Position numbers and translations under genes: made by a program
Assembly: GCF_013155125.1 (NCBI RefSeq)
Contig: NZ_CP053564.1
Location: 4,719,501 to 4,783,500, forward strand
Direction: 5' to 3'
DNA length: 64,000 nt
DNA from: Pseudonocardia broussonetiae
GTDB lineage: Bacteria > Actinomycetota > Actinomycetes > Mycobacteriales > Pseudonocardiaceae
The notes under the pieces: generated by a model
The model's database searches: none
Told to the model about the DNA's origin: nothing
Seen by the model: only the letters and a program-made list of their open reading frames with translations
In this document: positions 36,324 through 43,692 of the stretch, piece after piece
Layout of the letters: each line of letters opens with the position of its first letter
How positions within the stretch are numbered: the stretch's first letter is position 1

Positions 36324-37286
36324 TCAGCCCAGGACGGCCGCGAGCTGCGGGGTGATGAGCTCGACCGCGTACGGGAGGCTCAGCGGGCTGCCGAAGCCGA
36401 TCGCGCCGTTGAAGTCCTCCTCGTAGCCGCCGGTGAAGATCGTCCGGCCCTCCTGGACCACGGGCAGGCTCTGGAACAGCGGGTCGCCCGCCATGTCCTC
36501 GGCGGTGGCGCCCAGGACGACGAGCGCGTCGCTGTCCAGCTGCCCGATGGTCTCCGGGCCCAGCTCGGTGGTCGCCTCGGGGACGGTCAGGCCGACGCCG
36601 GTGAACACCGAGGAGCGCAGGTCGTCGGCGCCCAGCAGGTAGGCCACCCCGTTGACGGGCAGGTCGATGGTGACCTCGCGCCCGGCGAACCCGGGGTGGG
36701 CGGCGCGGGCGTCGGCGAACGCCTGCTCGACGGTGGCGATCGCGTCGGCGGCCTGCTCCTCGCGCCCGAGCGCGGTGCCGGTGATGCGCGTCTGCTCCTC
36801 CCACCCGACGGTGCCGTCGGCCGACACCGGGCCGACGGTGGGGGCGATCGCGCTGAGGGCGTCGTACGTCGCCCGGTCCATGAACGAGTAGACGCCCATG
36901 ATCAGATCGGGTTCCAGCGCGGCGATCGCCTCCACGTTGATCTCGGTGCCGCCGACGTCGGCGGGCTGCGCGCCGGCCAGCGCCTCCTGCGCCCAGGGCC
37001 GGGCCGTCTCGTCGTACTCGCCGATGAAGTCGCGCACGCCGACCGGGACGACGCCCAGCGCGAGCAGGAAGTCGGCCTCGTTGAACCCGACGGCGACGAC
37101 GCGCGTCGGCTCGGCCGGGATCGTCGTCTCGCCGTAGGCGTTCGGGATCGTGACGGGGTAGGCGCCGTCCGCGGCGGGGGCAGCGGGAGTGGCGGGGGTC
37201 TCCGCCGGGGAGGCGCAACCGGCGAGGACCGCCGCGCCGACGGCGAGGGCCGCGGCGGCGCGGGTGAGCAGGGAGCGGTGGGACAT
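36324..37286 (-). CDS. Iron-siderophore ABC transporter substrate-binding lipoprotein
   Basis: A 320-residue class III periplasmic-binding-type protein. A lipoprotein signal ends in VLAGC (lipid Cys24), followed by a Pro/Ala-rich tether. The mature fold has the FhuD/FepB layout: PTRVVAVGFNEADFLLALGV, then LEPDLIMGVY and C-terminal QEGRTIFTGG. It captures ferric siderophore outside the membrane. No permease or ATPase genes lie next to it, so it must use a transporter encoded elsewhere. An iron box lies 32 nt upstream of the start. Confidence 0.92.
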   Translation of the reverse strand: MSHRSLLTRAAAALAVGAAVLAGCASPAETPATPAAPAADGAYPVTIPNAYGETTIPAEPTRVVAVGFNEADFLLALGVVPVGVRDFIGEYDETARPWAQEALAGAQPADVGGTEINVEAIAALEPDLIMGVYSFMDRATYDALSAIAPTVGPVSADGTVGWEEQTRITGTALGREEQAADAIATVEQAFADARAAHPGFAGREVTIDLPVNGVAYLLGADDLRSSVFTGVGLTVPEATTELGPETIGQLDSDALVVLGATAEDMAGDPLFQSLPVVQEGRTIFTGGYEEDFNGAIGFGSPLSLPYAVELITPQLAAVLG

Positions 37287-37317
37287 GGGCGTCCTTCGAG
37301 CGGGGTCAGGGTCGAGG

Positions 37318-37336
37318 CGAGGTTAGCCTCACCGAA
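37318..37336. promoter_or_regulatory. Iron box between the siderophore-binding gene and the divergent beta-lactone-type operon
   Basis: Read on the minus strand, TTCGGTGAGGCTAACCTCG agrees with the IdeR/DmdR consensus at about 15 of 19 positions, the best of the three iron boxes here. It lies in the 155-nt divergent gap, 32 nt from the binding-protein start and 105 nt from the ketosynthase start. Confidence 0.8.
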
Positions 37337-37441
37337 TCTGAGACGCCGAACGTGATCCGTAGTCGCACGGTCGTGGCGCCGCCCCGGCGCCTTCTAGGGT
37401 TCTGCTCGTCCCGGTCGTCGGGGCCGGTGGAGGTGGTGGAC

Positions 37442-38440
37442 GTGGGCGCGCGGATCGCGGGCGTGGAGGTGCACCTCCCCGGGCACCGGGTCGGCACCGC
37501 GGAGGTCGAGGCGCGGATCGGGGCCTCGGGCTGGTCGCCGCCGGCGGGGATGGTGCACCGGCTCACCGGGATCACCGCCCGGCACGTCGCGGGGGACCAC
37601 GAGCAGGCCTCCGACCTGGCCGTCGCCGCGGCGCGCAAGCTGCTGGCGGCCACCGGGACCGCGGCCGAGGACGTCGACCTGCTGCTCTTCGCCTCGGCCA
37701 GCCAGGACATGGTCGAGCCCGCGACGGCGCACATCGTGGCGGCCAAGCTGGAGCTGTCGTGCCCGGTGATGGACGTCAAGAACGCCTGCAACAGCGTGCT
37801 CAACGGCATGGAGGTCGCCGACGCCCTCATCGCGACCGGGCGCTACGGCCGCGTGCTCGTGGTGAGCGGGGAGACGCCGTCGCGGGCCGTGCGCTGGGAC
37901 GTCGAGGGCATCCGCGGCTTCCTGCGCGCCTTCCCCGGCTACACGCTGTCGGACGCGGGCGCCGCCGTGCTGCTCGTCCCGGGCGACGCGGACAGCGGGA
38001 TCCTGGGCTCGGGGTTCACCGCCGACTCGCGGCACTGGGAGGCGGGCACGCTCGCGGCGGGCGGGTCGCTGCACCCGCGCGACGTCGAGCACACCTACTT
38101 CGCGATGGACTCCGCCCGGCTCAAGGCGGCGTTCCTGGCCGTCGGCACCGGGATCCTCGACGACACGCTCGCGCGGCTGGACCTGACCTGGGACGACATG
38201 GCGGTCGTCGCGGTGCACCAGGTGTCGCTGCCCTACCTCGAGGTGTTCGCGCGCGGGGCCGGGGTGCCCGCCGACAAGCTGGTGGTCACGGTCGCCGAGC
38301 ACGGCAACGTCGCCTCGGCGAGCCTGCCGCTGCAGCTGGTCACCGCGCGCGAGCTCGGGCGGTGCGGGCCGGGCGACCTCGTCGCTCTCGTCGGGCTGGC
38401 GGGCGGCGTGAGCCTGGGGATCACGGTGGTCCGCCTGTGA
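37442..38440 (+). CDS. OleA/FabH-like beta-ketoacyl synthase III
   Basis: A 332-residue thiolase-fold ketosynthase. Catalytic Cys116 lies in KNACNSVLNG, with His near 259 (VAVHQVSLPY) and Asn near 288 (EHGNVASASLP), the Cys-His-Asn triad of KAS III. Beside OleC- and OleD-like genes it is best read as OleA, which condenses two acyl-CoAs to a beta-keto acid. The GTG at 37442 is preceded by GGTGGAGG; an in-frame GTG at 37430 is an alternative. It opens a five-gene operon and couples to the next gene by GTGA. Confidence 0.85.
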   Translation: MGARIAGVEVHLPGHRVGTAEVEARIGASGWSPPAGMVHRLTGITARHVAGDHEQASDLAVAAARKLLAATGTAAEDVDLLLFASASQDMVEPATAHIVAAKLELSCPVMDVKNACNSVLNGMEVADALIATGRYGRVLVVSGETPSRAVRWDVEGIRGFLRAFPGYTLSDAGAAVLLVPGDADSGILGSGFTADSRHWEAGTLAAGGSLHPRDVEHTYFAMDSARLKAAFLAVGTGILDDTLARLDLTWDDMAVVAVHQVSLPYLEVFARGAGVPADKLVVTVAEHGNVASASLPLQLVTARELGRCGPGDLVALVGLAGGVSLGITVVRL

Positions 38441-39168
38441 ACCTCTGGGTGGTCGTCCCCGCGTTCGACGAGGCGGCCGGCATCGGCGCGACCCTCGACG
38501 CGCTGGCGGCGCAGCGAGACCGCGACTTCCGGCTCGTCGTCGTCGACAACGCCTCGACCGACGGCACCGCCGAGGTGGTGCGCGCGCACGGTCTGCCGGC
38601 CGAGATCGTGGTCGAGCCGCAGCGCGGGACGGGCGCGGCGGCGGACACCGGGATGAGGTGGGCGATCACCGCGGGCGCGACGCACCTCGCCCGCACCGAC
38701 GCCGACTGCCTGCCCGCGCCCGACTGGACCGCGCGCGTGAAGGTGGCGTTCGCCGACCTCGACCTCGTCGCCGGACGGCTGCTCCCGCGCCGCGACGAGG
38801 GGCTGCCGGCGTGGCAGCGCGGGGTGCTCGTCGGGGCGGTCGGGGTGGCGGGGACGTTCGGCCGGTTCCGCCCGGGCAACCGCGTGGCCGGCGCGCTCGG
38901 GCCCTACGTGATGTCGGCGGGGTGCAACATGGCGATCACGGCCGAGCTGTACGAGCGGGCGGGCGGCTTCCCGCGCACGCGGATCCAGGACGTGCACGAG
39001 GACCGGGCGCTGGTCAACGCGGTCCGCCCGCTGACCACCCGCTACGGCGCGCGGCGCGACGTCGTCGTGCGGGGGTCGAGCCGGCGGGTGCGGGCGTGGG
39101 GGCTGGTCCGGACGCTGGGCTGGTACGCCGACCACCGCTACCGCCCCGCTCACGTGGACATCCGTTGA
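38437..39168 (+). CDS. Glycosyltransferase family 2
   Basis: A 243-residue GT-A inverting transferase. It starts MNLWVVVPAFDEAAGI, has VVVDNASTDGT (about 34-44) and a DADC motif (about 88-91) in place of the usual DxD, and a conserved VHEDRAL segment (about 188-194) where the catalytic base is expected. No transmembrane helix. The GTG start at 38437 overlaps the ketosynthase stop (GTGA). A GT2 between OleA- and OleC-like genes suggests that the product is glycosylated, or that a lipid carrier is modified; this is inferred from position only. Confidence 0.87.
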   Translation: MNLWVVVPAFDEAAGIGATLDALAAQRDRDFRLVVVDNASTDGTAEVVRAHGLPAEIVVEPQRGTGAAADTGMRWAITAGATHLARTDADCLPAPDWTARVKVAFADLDLVAGRLLPRRDEGLPAWQRGVLVGAVGVAGTFGRFRPGNRVAGALGPYVMSAGCNMAITAELYERAGGFPRTRIQDVHEDRALVNAVRPLTTRYGARRDVVVRGSSRRVRAWGLVRTLGWYADHRYRPAHVDIR

Positions 39169-40379
39169 TCTGCGGCTCCGCCGCCCGTGAGCGGCGATCG
39201 TGGCTCCAGGCACGATCGCCACTCACGACCGGGACGTGGGAGCGGCGGGTCCAGCTGGGGGCGCACCCGGTGGCGTACCCGCTGGTCCGGGCGCTGGCGC
39301 GGATCGGGCCGGTGGTGCGGGTGCCGCGGGTCGGGGTGGTCGTGAGCGACGCCGCGCTCGCCCGGGCCGTGCTCACCGACACCGCCTCGTTCGCCAAGAC
39401 CGGGCCGGGCTCGCCGGCGGCGCTCTGGACGCCGGTCGTCGGGCCGTCGGTGCTGCTGAACATGGAGGGCGCCGAGCACGCGGCGCTGCGGCGGGCGCTG
39501 GCCGACCTGTTCACGCCGTCGGCGGTGGCGGCGCTGTGCGCGCGGGTGCTGGCCGGGCCGTGCGCGGAGCTGCGCGACCGGCTCGTCACGGGGGAGGCCG
39601 TCGACCTGGTGCCGGTGGCGCAGCAGGCGGCGGGTGCGGTGATCGCGGGGCTGGTCGGGCTGGACGCCCGCGACGCCGCCGGGCCGGCGTTCGCCGCGGC
39701 CACCGCCGTGACCGGAATGGTGCGGCTAGCCCGTCCGGAGCTGACGGCGCGGCAGGTCGCGCGGGGCCGGGCCGCGTTGGCCGGGATCACCGCGCCCGCC
39801 GCCGACGCCTATCGCGACGGCGACCCCGCCACCGTCCCCGGCCGGATGCGCGAGCTCGGGCTGACCGAGCGCGAGGCGCTGGGGGCGGTCGCGGCGTTCG
39901 CGCTGACGGGAACCGAGACCGTCGTGTCGTTCCTGCCGCGGCTGGTGGCGCTGCTGCACGACGCCCGCCTGCTCGATGCGCTGGCGGCCGACCGCGGGCG
40001 CGTCGACGCGTGCGTCGAGGAGGCCCTGCGGGTCACCGTCCCCTCGCCGGTGATGCTGCGCCGGGTCGCGGCCCCGGCCCGGATCGGGACGGTCGAGGTC
40101 GTGCCGGGCGACCGGGTCGTGATCGCGACGGTGTCGGCGGCGCGGGCCTACGGCGGCTTCGACCCGGATCGGCCGCACCCGCCCGCGGTCCGCCGCCTGT
40201 GGTTCGGGGCGGGCCCGCACTTCTGCCTCGGGATGCCGCTGGCGACGGCGCAGGTCCGTCTCGTGCTCGACGCCGTTCTGGACGCGCACGGGGAGCGGCC
40301 GCTGGGGCTCGTGCGGAGGCGGGTGGCGCGGCGGGTGCTGATCCCGGCCTACCGGGAGATGGTGGTGCGGGGTGGCTGA
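39165..40379 (+). CDS. Cytochrome P450 (tailoring enzyme of the OleA-C-D operon)
   Basis: A soluble bacterial P450, about 404 residues from a TTG at 39165 that overlaps the glycosyltransferase stop (TTGA). Heme-binding FGAGPHFCLGM contains the thiolate Cys; the ExxR pair lies in EEALR; the I-helix reads LTGTETV in place of the usual AGxxT. The first 20 codons run through a 17-bp-arm inverted repeat and do not look like P450 sequence, so the true start could be lower; the next candidate is GTG 39270. A likely role is oxidation of the lipid or beta-lactone product. It overlaps the OleC-like gene by 8 nt. Confidence 0.85.
   Translation: MICGSAARERRSWLQARSPLTTGTWERRVQLGAHPVAYPLVRALARIGPVVRVPRVGVVVSDAALARAVLTDTASFAKTGPGSPAALWTPVVGPSVLLNMEGAEHAALRRALADLFTPSAVAALCARVLAGPCAELRDRLVTGEAVDLVPVAQQAAGAVIAGLVGLDARDAAGPAFAAATAVTGMVRLARPELTARQVARGRAALAGITAPAADAYRDGDPATVPGRMRELGLTEREALGAVAAFALTGTETVVSFLPRLVALLHDARLLDALAADRGRVDACVEEALRVTVPSPVMLRRVAAPARIGTVEVVPGDRVVIATVSAARAYGGFDPDRPHPPAVRRLWFGAGPHFCLGMPLATAQVRLVLDAVLDAHGERPLGLVRRRVARRVLIPAYREMVVRGG
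39186..39227. repeat. 17-bp-arm inverted repeat at the glycosyltransferase/P450 junction
   Basis: Arms 39186-39202 and 39211-39227 are complementary except for one position, around an 8-nt loop. The arms contain CGATCG. It lies just after the GT2 stop, inside the 5' end of the P450 frame. It may be a REP-type insertion or a processing/attenuation hairpin. Confidence 0.85.
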
Positions 40380-42264
40380 CACGCCCGTCCACCCTCCCGG
40401 GACCGACCTGCCGGACCTGCTGGTGGCGGTCCTCGCCGCGGCGGACCGGTACGGCGACGCTCCCGCCCTGACCGGCCCGCCGCCGCGGGGGAGTGCGTTC
40501 CGCGGAACGCTCGCCGACCGGCTGACCGTGTTCCGCGGAACGCGCTCGGGACGTGGGAACGCGTTCCGCGGAACGCTGGCAGACCGCCGAGCTGCGTTCC
40601 GCGGAACGCTTGACGACCGCCTCCCCGGGTTCCGCGAAACGCTCACACGGGGCCGGTTCGCGTTCCGCGGAACGCTCGCGCAGGGCCAGAACGCGTTCCG
40701 CGGAACGCTGGCTGAGCACGTGCCCGCGTTCCGCGGAACGCGGCCGGAGCGCACCACCGCGTTCCGCGGAACGCTCACCTACTCCCAGCTCGGCGAGCGG
40801 ATCCGCGCCGTCGCCACCCACCTCACCAGGGCCGGCTTCACGCCGGGGGAGCGGATGCTGTTCTCCGTCCGCCCCTCCCCGGACTCGGTGGTGCTCGCGC
40901 TGGGGGTCGTCGCGGCCGGCGGGACGGTCGTGTTCATCGACCCGGGCGTCGGGCCCGCTCTGTTCGCCGCCCGCACCGAGCTGGCCGCGCCGGGCTGGGC
41001 CGCGGCGGAGTCGGTGCTCTACGCCGTGGGGCGGCGGCCGCTGCGCGCCCTGGCCCGGCGACGCGGCGTGCTCCTGCCCGACTACGCGGGCCTGCCGGTG
41101 CGCCACATCCGGGCGGGCCGGTGGCTGCCCGGTGTTCCGCGGAACGCGATCCCGCTGGCGGCGCTGCTCCGTCCGGACCCCGAGACCGGGCCCGAGGGGA
41201 GAGCCGAGGTCGGGGCCAGGTGCGAGAGCGCCCCGGACCAGGACGCCGTCGTCGTCTTCACCGCCGGCACCACCGCCGCACCCAAGGCCGTCGTCCACAC
41301 CCGCGGTTCCCTGGGCGCCGCGCTCGACGTCCTCTCCACCCGCTGCGCGCTGGGCCCCGGCACCCGCGTGCACACCGACCAGTTCCTGCTCGGCCTCCCG
41401 GCACTCGTCGGCGGCGGGCACTGGTCGATGCCGCCCTACGGCTTCGCGCCTGCCGCCCGCCCGGACGAGCTGGCCCGCGGGCTGGCCGCGGAGGTCGGCG
41501 GGCAGCGCGCCACCCACACGTTCCTCGTGCCGGCCGATCTCGCGGCGGTGCTCGACGCGGTCGAGCGCGGGCAGGTCGCCCTGCCCGGCTCGCTGCGGCA
41601 GGTGCTGCTCGGCGCCGCCCCCGTCCTGCCGCCGCTGCTGCGCCGCGCCCGCGCCGCGCTGCCCGGCGTCGAGTTCCTGGCCGTCTACGGGATGACCGAG
41701 ATCCTGCCCGTCGCGATCGCCACCGCGGAGGAGAAGCTCGCCCACCCCGGCCCCGGCGACCTCGTCGGAGCGCCCCTGTCCGGCGTCCGCGCCCGCGTCG
41801 ACGACGAGGGGCGGCTCGTCGTCGGCGGCGCGAACCTCGGCCACTACCTGGGCGAGCCCCGGCGCACCGAGCACACCACCGGCGACCTCGCCCGCATCGA
41901 CGACAAGGACGACGGCGGCGGCGCGATCGTCCTGCACGGCCGCGCCACCGACATGATCATCCGCGGCCGCACCAACATCTACCCGGGCCTCCACGAGCCG
42001 GCGATCACGGGGCTGCCCGGCGTCGCCCAGGCCCTGCTCGTCGGCGTGCCCGACGCCATCGGCGACGACCGCGTCGTGCTCACCCTCGTCGCCGCCCCCG
42101 GTACCCCGCCCGGGCTGGACCGCCGGGTGCGCGCCGCGCTGCCGGCGCTGATCGACGCCGCCGCCCTGCCCGACGAGGTCGTCCTCGTCGACGCCGTGCC
42201 GGTGGCCGGGCGCACCCGCAAGCCCAACCGGGCCGCGCTGGTCCGACTGCTGCAGGAGCGGTGA
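40372..42264 (+). CDS. OleC-like AMP-dependent ligase (beta-lactone synthetase) with an in-frame repeat insertion
   Basis: A 630-residue adenylate-forming enzyme; OleC proteins usually have about 540-560. The ATP loop is VVFTAGTTAAPKAVVHTRG (about 300) and YGMTE lies near 441. OleC converts beta-hydroxy acids to beta-lactones. Residues about 42-134 are nine 11-residue repeats of the form [A/V/G]-F-R-[GE]-T-x6, encoded by a 33-bp palindrome array. They lie between PALTGPPPRGS and LTYSQLGERIRAV, where normal family members have a short loop, so the repeat accounts for the extra length. GTG start, overlapping the P450 by 8 nt and the OleD-like gene by 1 nt. Confidence 0.88.
   Translation: MADTPVHPPGTDLPDLLVAVLAAADRYGDAPALTGPPPRGSAFRGTLADRLTVFRGTRSGRGNAFRGTLADRRAAFRGTLDDRLPGFRETLTRGRFAFRGTLAQGQNAFRGTLAEHVPAFRGTRPERTTAFRGTLTYSQLGERIRAVATHLTRAGFTPGERMLFSVRPSPDSVVLALGVVAAGGTVVFIDPGVGPALFAARTELAAPGWAAAESVLYAVGRRPLRALARRRGVLLPDYAGLPVRHIRAGRWLPGVPRNAIPLAALLRPDPETGPEGRAEVGARCESAPDQDAVVVFTAGTTAAPKAVVHTRGSLGAALDVLSTRCALGPGTRVHTDQFLLGLPALVGGGHWSMPPYGFAPAARPDELARGLAAEVGGQRATHTFLVPADLAAVLDAVERGQVALPGSLRQVLLGAAPVLPPLLRRARAALPGVEFLAVYGMTEILPVAIATAEEKLAHPGPGDLVGAPLSGVRARVDDEGRLVVGGANLGHYLGEPRRTEHTTGDLARIDDKDDGGGAIVLHGRATDMIIRGRTNIYPGLHEPAITGLPGVAQALLVGVPDAIGDDRVVLTLVAAPGTPPGLDRRVRAALPALIDAAALPDEVVLVDAVPVAGRTRKPNRAALVRLLQER
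40495..40774. repeat. 33-bp tandem array of the 16-bp palindrome, nine units, inside the OleC-like gene
   Basis: Palindromes start at 40495, 40528, 40561, 40594, 40627, 40660, 40693, 40726 and 40759, an exact 33-nt period over nine units. Seven are perfect GCGTTCCGCGGAACGC; 40528 begins GTG, and 40627 is degenerate in one arm. The 17-nt spacers are all different. The frame stays open through the array on the coding strand and on the opposite strand. Confidence 0.97.
41132..41147. repeat. 16-bp palindrome copy, second site in the OleC-like gene
   Basis: GTGTTCCGCGGAACGC, one base from canonical, read in frame as G-V-P-R-N-A near residue 255. It is outside the array and out of its 33-bp phase. 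Confidence 0.92.
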
Positions 42265-43145
42265 TGCGCCTCGCCGTGACCGGGGCGGCCGGGTTCGTCG
42301 GCTCCGCGGTCGTCGCCGCGGCCCGCGCCCGCGGCTGGGAGGTCCACGCCCTGACCCGCCGCGAGTGGGACGTCACCACCGGCCCGATGCCGCACCCGCC
42401 CCCCGTCGACGCCGTGGTGCACGCCGCGGCCGCCGTCACCGACTGGGGCGACCCCGCCCCGGTCTGGGCCGCCAACCTGCACGGCACGCGGCACGTGGCC
42501 GGCACCTTCCCGGGCGCGCGCCTGGTGCACGTCTCCACCGCCAGCGTCTACGACCCGTTCGTCCCGACCGTCGACGCCCCCGAGTCCGCCGGACCCGCCG
42601 CCCGCCACCTCACCCCCTACGGCGCCTCGAAGGCCGCCGCCGAGCGCCTGCTCGCCGGGCGGCCCGACACCGTCGTCCTGCGCCCGCACGCCGTCTACGG
42701 CCCCGGCGACCCGACGCTCCTGCCGCGGATCCTCGGCGCCGTCCGCGGCCGCACGCTCGTCGTCGCCGGCGACGGGGGAGCGCGGCACACCCTCACCGCC
42801 GTCGCCACGCTCGCCCAGGCCTGCCTGCTCGGCTGCACCGGCCCGCCCGGCACCTACAACGTCGGCGACGCCGCACCCGTCACCCTCGACGCCGCCCTCA
42901 CCGCGCTGCTGCACGCCCGCGGTCTCGACGTCACCGTCCGGCACGTGCCCGTCGGCCTCGCGTGGGCGCTGGCCGGCGCGGCGGAGGGGGCCTTCCGGGC
43001 GCTGCGCCGGCCCGCGCCCCCGCGCCTGACCCGCTTCGCCGTGAGCCAGCTCGGCGTCGAGCGCACCCTCGACCTCACCGCCGCCCGCACCCTGCTCGGC
43101 CTCGACCCACCGCCCACGTCGTTCAGCGGCGCCGACGAGTGGTAG
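42264..43145 (+). CDS. OleD-like NAD(P)-dependent epimerase/reductase
   Basis: A 293-residue extended SDR. The cofactor motif is GAAGFVG (7-13), the active site is Ser in VHVSTASVYD with Tyr/Lys in YGASK (about 114-118). OleD reduces the OleA beta-keto acid to the beta-hydroxy acid, the substrate of OleC. The protein is somewhat shorter than typical OleD (about 340). The ATG shares one base with the OleC stop (TGATG). Last gene of the operon; no OleB (beta-lactone decarboxylase) follows. Confidence 0.85.
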   Translation: MRLAVTGAAGFVGSAVVAAARARGWEVHALTRREWDVTTGPMPHPPPVDAVVHAAAAVTDWGDPAPVWAANLHGTRHVAGTFPGARLVHVSTASVYDPFVPTVDAPESAGPAARHLTPYGASKAAAERLLAGRPDTVVLRPHAVYGPGDPTLLPRILGAVRGRTLVVAGDGGARHTLTAVATLAQACLLGCTGPPGTYNVGDAAPVTLDAALTALLHARGLDVTVRHVPVGLAWALAGAAEGAFRALRRPAPPRLTRFAVSQLGVERTLDLTAARTLLGLDPPPTSFSGADEW

Positions 43146-43218
43146 CCCGACCCGCCCAGCGGCACCCCGTGCGCGACGGGCGGAGTTTGTCGCGGCGAGC
43201 GCCGGGGCAAACACGATC

Positions 43219-43650
43219 ATGTCGTCCCCCGTCCCCGGGCACGTCGAGTTCGTGCACCGCAGCTGGCCCGCCGATCCCGCCCAACTGACCGTCATCCGCC
43301 ACGAGCTCGCGGGGTGGCTCGCGCCGCTGTCCCTCACCGACGACGAGACGGCCGACGTCGTCCTCGCGGTCGACGAGGCCGCCGCGAACGCCGTCCGCCA
43401 CGCCTACGGCCCGGACGAGTCCGGTGCCGTCGAGCTCACCCTGTGGACCGAGGCGGCCGACGCCGAGGGCCCCGCGACCCTCTGCATCGAGGTCGTCGAC
43501 CACGGCCACTGGCAGCCGCCCGTCGACCAGCCCACCGAGGGTGGCCGCGGCATCCCGCTGATGAGCACGATGTCCGAATCGGTCCTCATCCACTATGACG
43601 AACGGGGAAGCCGGGTCCTGCTCCGCCACCGCATCCCCGACGCTGCGTGA
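43219..43650 (+). CDS. Anti-sigma regulatory factor, RsbW/HATPase_c_2-type kinase
   Basis: A 143-residue GHKL-fold protein. The N-box is LAVDEAAANAVRHAY (about 54-68), the G1 box VVDHGHW (about 92-98) with Asp contacting adenine, and the G2 box GRGIPLM (about 108-114). Such proteins bind a sigma factor or phosphorylate an anti-anti-sigma partner in stress switches. No sigma factor or antagonist gene is adjacent, so the partner is encoded elsewhere. ATG start at 43219, 73 nt after the OleD-like gene, probably a separate unit. Confidence 0.88.
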   Translation: MSSPVPGHVEFVHRSWPADPAQLTVIRHELAGWLAPLSLTDDETADVVLAVDEAAANAVRHAYGPDESGAVELTLWTEAADAEGPATLCIEVVDHGHWQPPVDQPTEGGRGIPLMSTMSESVLIHYDERGSRVLLRHRIPDAA

Positions 43651-43692
43651 CGATCGCCCGTAACCTGCGGTAACCCCGCTCGTTCCCGAGGT

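Noticed and set aside
40495..40774. CRISPR array interpretation of the nine-unit repeat
   Set aside because: The 16-nt repeat and 17-nt spacer are far shorter than CRISPR units, the array is inside a coding frame and no cas gene is present.
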